NCBI RefSeq assembly: GCF_027213645.1
Contig: NZ_JAPWGL010000002.1
Location: forward strand, 806,001-870,000
Source of the DNA: Pedobacter rhodius
GTDB lineage: Bacteria; Bacteroidota; Bacteroidia; Sphingobacteriales; Sphingobacteriaceae
Direction: 5' to 3'
Length of the DNA: 64,000 nt
Every line of letters begins with the position of its first letter. Positions within the stretch are counted from its first letter, which is position 1. The notes under the pieces are model-generated. The model was given only the letters and a program-made list of their open reading frames with translations, was not told the DNA's origin and did not search any database. Positions 60,546 through 64,000 of this stretch are shown one piece after another. Made by a program: the position numbers and the translations under genes.

Positions 60546-61745
60546 ATGATTGAAAAATTATACGCTCCTCCCGGTACGCCAATAATTGCCTTGGTTGGCT
60601 TTGAAGATGCTTTTGAAGAAATATTTGCAAATTGCAATTTTGGAGACAACCAGATCTTTCATTTTGATAATGGAATGAAAATGGCATCTGCATGGTCTGA
60701 ACAAAATCTGAATATCGTTGCCATCATTTCTTATAGTGAAATTATGGCCCCTTCAGGGCTGGCTTTAATTGAAGCGTTAAAAAAGAAAGATCTTCCGCTG
60801 GTACCTTTTTTTCTTGTTGTAAATTATTTTAACCCGAATCTGAGAAAGCTTGCACTTTCAGCAGGTATTTCAGATGTATTCCGGCTTCCGTTAAAAGCTG
60901 CAAGAGTAGAAAAACGAATAAACTTTTTAATAAATAACTGGATACTACTAAAAGATAATATAAAGTCGGAGGTTCCCCAAATAAAAAATATCGGTTTCGC
61001 AAAGCGGGTATTTGATATCTTTTTTGCAGGACTGGCATTATTTTTTCTTTCCCCTTTATTTTTAATAATATATATACTTATAAAATTAGAATCGAAAGGG
61101 CCTGTATTTTATTATTCCTTAAGAGCAGGAACAGGTTTTAAAGTATTTAAATTTTACAAATTCCGTTCAATGTTTGTTAATGCCGATCAGCGCATTAAGG
61201 ATTTAAAACACCTAAACCAGTACGATATAGATTCAGGTAAAAAGGAAGCTGAAACAGGGATAAAAGAAATTTTATGTAATCAATGTGCAGCAGAGGGTAA
61301 ATGCCAATACCCGCTTTACGCCGATAATATTCAATGGTGTGAAAAGGATTTCAAATATTCTAAAATGGCAAATTCCGGTTCTGCTTTTTTCAAAATAAAG
61401 AATGATCCCAGAATTACGAAGGTGGGCAACTTTATCAGAAATACCAGTATTGATGAACTTCCGCAATTGTGGAATGTAATTATCGGCGATATGAGTATTG
61501 TCGGAAACAGACCACTTCCTTTATACGAAGCTGAAAAGTTAACAACGGATAAATATGTACTCCGCTTTGCTGCACCTGCAGGAATTACCGGGCTATGGCA
61601 GGTAGAAAAACGAGGAAAAGGCGAAATGAGCGAAGAAGAAAGGCTGATGCTTGATAATACTTATGCTAAAAACCAAAGTTTTCTTAACGACATTAAACTT
61701 ATCCTTAAAACCATACCTGCATTGTTGCAGAAGGAAAATGTTTAG
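60546..61745 (+). CDS. sugar transferase with N-terminal pseudo-receiver and Cys-rich insertion
   Basis: A 399-residue protein. Residues about 11-132 align by eye with a receiver (compare SGLALIEALKKKDLPLVPFF and ISDVFRLPLKAARVEKRINF with the lone receiver upstream), but the acceptor Asp is replaced (AIISYSE) and the Lys-Pro pair is RLP. Residues 150-399 are a bacterial sugar transferase (WbaP/PssA type): FAKRVFDIFFAGLALFFLSP, one TM hairpin about 158-180, KFYKFRSM, KNDPRITKVGNFIRNTSIDE, LPQLWNVIIGDMSIVGNRPL. Between FRSM and KNDPRI lies an insertion with Cys244, 247, 253, 265 (CX2CX5CX11C), a possible metal or Fe-S site. The core transfers a sugar-phosphate to undecaprenyl phosphate to start polysaccharide synthesis. 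No other polysaccharide genes follow in the window. Confidence 0.9.
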   Translation: MIEKLYAPPGTPIIALVGFEDAFEEIFANCNFGDNQIFHFDNGMKMASAWSEQNLNIVAIISYSEIMAPSGLALIEALKKKDLPLVPFFLVVNYFNPNLRKLALSAGISDVFRLPLKAARVEKRINFLINNWILLKDNIKSEVPQIKNIGFAKRVFDIFFAGLALFFLSPLFLIIYILIKLESKGPVFYYSLRAGTGFKVFKFYKFRSMFVNADQRIKDLKHLNQYDIDSGKKEAETGIKEILCNQCAAEGKCQYPLYADNIQWCEKDFKYSKMANSGSAFFKIKNDPRITKVGNFIRNTSIDELPQLWNVIIGDMSIVGNRPLPLYEAEKLTTDKYVLRFAAPAGITGLWQVEKRGKGEMSEEERLMLDNTYAKNQSFLNDIKLILKTIPALLQKENV

Positions 61746-61953
61746 GTAATAAACCAACATTTTGTAACCTATTTAACTTTTCCGGTCGTAATTCTTTTCG
61801 GCCAGGCCGCCATTGTATTATATATTTTTTGAAATCATCATTCAAATAGATTTTATAAAATAAATATTACGGGAAATAATGATGAATTCAGATTAGCTGT
61901 TCAATAAGCTATCGATATTTAATAAATAGTTTTGAAATGGCAGCTTAAATAAA

Positions 61954-61985
61954 AAGGCCACCAACATAAAAACGCTGGTGACCTT
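61954..61985 (-). terminator. rho-independent terminator of the alcohol dehydrogenase gene
   Basis: On the minus strand AAGGTCACCA and TGGTGGCCTT form a 10-bp stem with one mismatch around a 12-nt loop, followed by TTTTAT. It lies 26 bp beyond the stop codon. The rest of the 265-bp gap from 61746 shows no gene. Confidence 0.85.
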
Positions 61986-62010
61986 CTAATCTAAATTTAT
62001 TTAATTCGGA

Positions 62011-63054
62011 TTACAATGTTGCCATATCAATTACAAAACGGTAACGAACATCGCCCTTTTGCATTCTGTCGTAAGCATTATGAATGTCTTTGATATCTAT
62101 CATTTCAATATCTGAAACGATGTTATTTTCCGCGCAGAAATCAAGCATTTCCTGGGTTTCCTTGATACCGCCGATACCGGAACCGGCAAGGCTTTTTCTG
62201 CCGCCCAATAAGCTGAAAGCAGCAATTTCTGCTGGTTTTGGTGGCACGCCTACACAAATATGGGTACCATTTGTTCTTAATAAAGACAGGTACATGTTAA
62301 AATCATGTTCAGCAGATACCGTATCTAAAATAAAATCGAAGGTTCCTTTTGCTGCTTTAATTTGTTCAGGGTCTGTTGTAACCACAAAATGATGAGCACC
62401 TAATTTTTTTGCATCTTCTTCCTTTTTAGGCGATGTACTCAAAACAGTAACCTCTGCACCAAACGCAACGCCAAACTTAACGGCCATGTGTCCGAGTCCA
62501 CCTAAGCCTAAAACAGCCAGTTTATGGCCTTTCCCAACTTTCCAGTGGCGAAGCGGAGAATAGGTTGTGATACCGGCACATAAAAGCGGTGCAACAGCGG
62601 CTAAATCTAATTTATCAGAAATATTAAGTACAAATTCTTCTCTAACCACTATACTATCAGAATAACCACCATAGGTAGGTGTTTTTCCATCGCGCTCCAA
62701 CCCATTATAGGTTTGCGTGTTGCCTTCAAGGCAATATTGCTCTAAATCCTGCTTACAGTTTTCGCATACCTGGCAGGAGTCTACCATACAGCCTGTGCCT
62801 GCAAGATCACCAACTTTGAATTTTTTAACATGATCGCCTACTTTAACCACACGTCCGACAATTTCATGTCCGGGAACCATCGGAAAAATACCCGGAAACC
62901 AGTCGTTTTTTATTTGATGAAGATCTGAATGGCATACGCCACAAAAAAGTATTTCGAATTGTACGTCGTGTGGTCCTACTTCCCTGCGTTCAAAATTCCA
63001 GGGTGCAAGATCTGTTTCAGCACTCTGTGCTGCATATCCTTTTGCTGCTATCAT
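62011..63054 (-). CDS. zinc-dependent NAD(P) alcohol dehydrogenase (YahK/CAD-like)
   Basis: A 347-residue medium-chain dehydrogenase that interconverts aldehydes and alcohols with NADPH. Catalytic zinc ligands in GVCHSDLHQI (Cys about 38) and GHEIVG (His about 60); structural zinc loop GCMVDSCQVCENCKQDLEQY with four cysteines; Rossmann motif VLGLGGLGHMAVKFG. The combination HSDLH and YNGLERDGKTPTYGGYSD is typical of the YahK/AdhC broad-range aldehyde reductase group. Monocistronic, with a promoter-like pair upstream and a terminator downstream. Confidence 0.95.
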   Translation of the reverse strand: MIAAKGYAAQSAETDLAPWNFERREVGPHDVQFEILFCGVCHSDLHQIKNDWFPGIFPMVPGHEIVGRVVKVGDHVKKFKVGDLAGTGCMVDSCQVCENCKQDLEQYCLEGNTQTYNGLERDGKTPTYGGYSDSIVVREEFVLNISDKLDLAAVAPLLCAGITTYSPLRHWKVGKGHKLAVLGLGGLGHMAVKFGVAFGAEVTVLSTSPKKEEDAKKLGAHHFVVTTDPEQIKAAKGTFDFILDTVSAEHDFNMYLSLLRTNGTHICVGVPPKPAEIAAFSLLGGRKSLAGSGIGGIKETQEMLDFCAENNIVSDIEMIDIKDIHNAYDRMQKGDVRYRFVIDMATL

Positions 63055-63085
63055 AAATTAATTATTTTTTATTTATTTTATTTAA

Positions 63086-63113
63086 CAAAGATAAGGCGCA
63101 ATTGTTAAGCAAA
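63086..63113 (-). promoter_or_regulatory. Bacteroidota-type promoter of the alcohol dehydrogenase gene
   Basis: On the minus strand TTTG (63113-63110) and, 16 nt on, TATCTTTG (63093-63086). The leader would be about 25-30 nt. The spacer is a little shorter than for the tRNA promoter. Confidence 0.5.
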
Positions 63114-63229
63114 TCGTATACATTTTAATTGATTACGATAGGCAAACAATAAGGCCTTCCTCAAGAATCATTTCACCATTATTCACGACAGATATATAGC
63201 TTATAGAGTAGAAAAGCTATTTAACTGAT

Positions 63230-64000
63230 TTATTTCCCAACCGGTAACTTTACGGTAAAACAGGTTTTCAGGGCTGAAGAGTTAACAATTATTTCACCGC
63301 CATGTGCTTTGGTAATTTCACTAGCTATATAAAGCCCGAGGCCAAGCCCTTCCTGCCCATGCTTCACCTTTCCCCTTGAAAAGGGTTTAAAAAGATGTGC
63401 CTTTGTGGCTTCATCTATGGGTTTACCTAAATTTATGATGCTGAGTTCCAACCCGTCATCACCCGATTTTGCCGACACCTGTACAGGTTTTCCCTGATCG
63501 CCATGCGAAATGGCGTTGCCCAATAAATTTGAAAATAGTTGTGCAATCCGCTTGTTATCGGCCTTGACAGGCTTTATCAAATCCAGTTCGAGGTTTATTT
63601 TCGTTTCGGGAACGATAATGTTAAATTCCGTAACCACTTCCTTTAAGGTTGTCTCCAGATCATCGGTATTATCGAAATTAAGGTTAATACCACCGCCGAG
63701 CCGGCCTCTGGCAAAGTCGAGAATATTATCAATCAATCCTCTGGTTCGCATGGTCGCATCTTGTATGATCTTCGCTAATTTAAGATTTCGATCGTCCATA
63801 TTACTCCTGAGCTGGAGTTGTACCGCATTGGATATCGCGTTTACCGGATTCCGGAGATCATGTCCTAACATGGCAATAAACTGTTCCCGTATTTCTCCTT
63901 CTTCCTGCTGTTTCTGGTTTTTATCCTCCGCATCCGAAAGATCATTCAGCACACTCAGGTGAAAGGAGATCAAATCGGCGAAAAGGTGAAAGGTATCGAG
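63230..64000 (-). CDS. histidine kinase, C-terminal part, runs off the window
   Basis: About 257 residues are visible and the frame stays open to the right edge (LDTFHLFADLISFHLSVLND at the edge), so the N-terminal sensor part is missing. A short coiled coil (DAEDKNQKQQEEGEIREQFI) leads into HisKA FIAMLGHDLRNPVNAI, N-box LLGNAISHGD, G-box QEGLGLGLYIASEITKAHGG. HDLRNP in the H-box and the GHDLRNPV/HGD pattern match kinases that follow GAF or phytochrome-like domains. The partner regulator is not visible. A TTG at 63973 is in frame but is not taken as the start. Confidence 0.9.
   Translation of the reverse strand, partial: LDTFHLFADLISFHLSVLNDLSDAEDKNQKQQEEGEIREQFIAMLGHDLRNPVNAISNAVQLQLRSNMDDRNLKLAKIIQDATMRTRGLIDNILDFARGRLGGGINLNFDNTDDLETTLKEVVTEFNIIVPETKINLELDLIKPVKADNKRIAQLFSNLLGNAISHGDQGKPVQVSAKSGDDGLELSIINLGKPIDEATKAHLFKPFSRGKVKHGQEGLGLGLYIASEITKAHGGEIIVNSSALKTCFTVKLPVGK

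Overview
The window looks like chromosomal DNA of a low-GC Bacteroidota bacterium of the Sphingobacteriaceae, most likely Pedobacter or a close relative. This is an inference from gene families (long FtsX/MacB permeases beginning MFKLNLKIA.RNLWKNK, an Rrf2-controlled APS-reductase sulfate operon, a sulfite reductase with a HEPN-like tail), from promoter words of the Bacteroidota type (TAnnTTTG) and from abundant extragenic palindromes. No phage, insertion sequence, transposase, CRISPR array or rRNA was seen. One tRNA (Leu, anticodon TAG) is present. Region by region: (1) 1-1010 holds the start of trigger factor and tRNA-Leu, separated by a clear terminator. (2) 1213-23038, all on the minus strand, is a very long efflux-type array: a MacA-like adaptor, a LolD/MacB-type ATPase, six consecutive FtsX/MacB-like permeases, a second ATPase, a seventh permease, then a signal-less BtuF-like binding protein and a small lipoprotein. 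Most gaps in the array are filled by one degenerate short-word repeat family (AGTATCAAG plus CTTTAGTCTTT words). (3) 23280-26137, plus strand, encodes a sigma-54-dependent response regulator and its membrane histidine kinase, divergent from the adaptor. The gap between them holds a sigma-54-like promoter facing the adaptor and two helically phased 16-bp dyads that could be its enhancer sites, so the pair probably controls the efflux array. (4) 26231-33306 is storage and compatible-solute carbohydrate metabolism: fused trehalose-6-phosphate synthase/phosphatase facing a GH15 hydrolase, then glgC and glgA. (5) 33517-44112 is assimilatory sulfate reduction with siroheme synthesis: a divergent second SUMT, two small envelope ORFs, cysN, cysD, an APS reductase, a precorrin-2 dehydrogenase fused to a TSUP permease, a canonical SUMT, sulfite reductase and an Rrf2 regulator. 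The promoter region of the sulfite reductase operon and that of the stray SUMT share a nearly identical 40-bp block, probably a common operator. (6) 44298-45518 is a membrane metallophosphoesterase preceded by a perfect 22-bp inverted repeat that ends at its start codon. (7) 46302-53450 is a four-gene NRPS-independent siderophore operon (PLP decarboxylase, NIS synthetase fused to an acyltransferase, N-hydroxylase, second NIS synthetase), flanked on both sides by the same extragenic palindrome family; no receptor or exporter is beside it. (8) 53649-55934 holds an M23 peptidase, an aldo/keto reductase and a DUF3606 protein. (9) 55987-61745 is a signalling locus: a 1152-residue hybrid kinase with an HNOBA-like N-terminus, and divergently a lone receiver followed 3 bp later by a sugar transferase that carries a degenerate receiver domain and a four-cysteine insertion. 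This is the best candidate here for a little-described system, namely phosphorelay control of the first step of exopolysaccharide synthesis. (10) 62011-64000 holds a zinc alcohol dehydrogenase and the C-terminal part of another histidine kinase that runs off the window.
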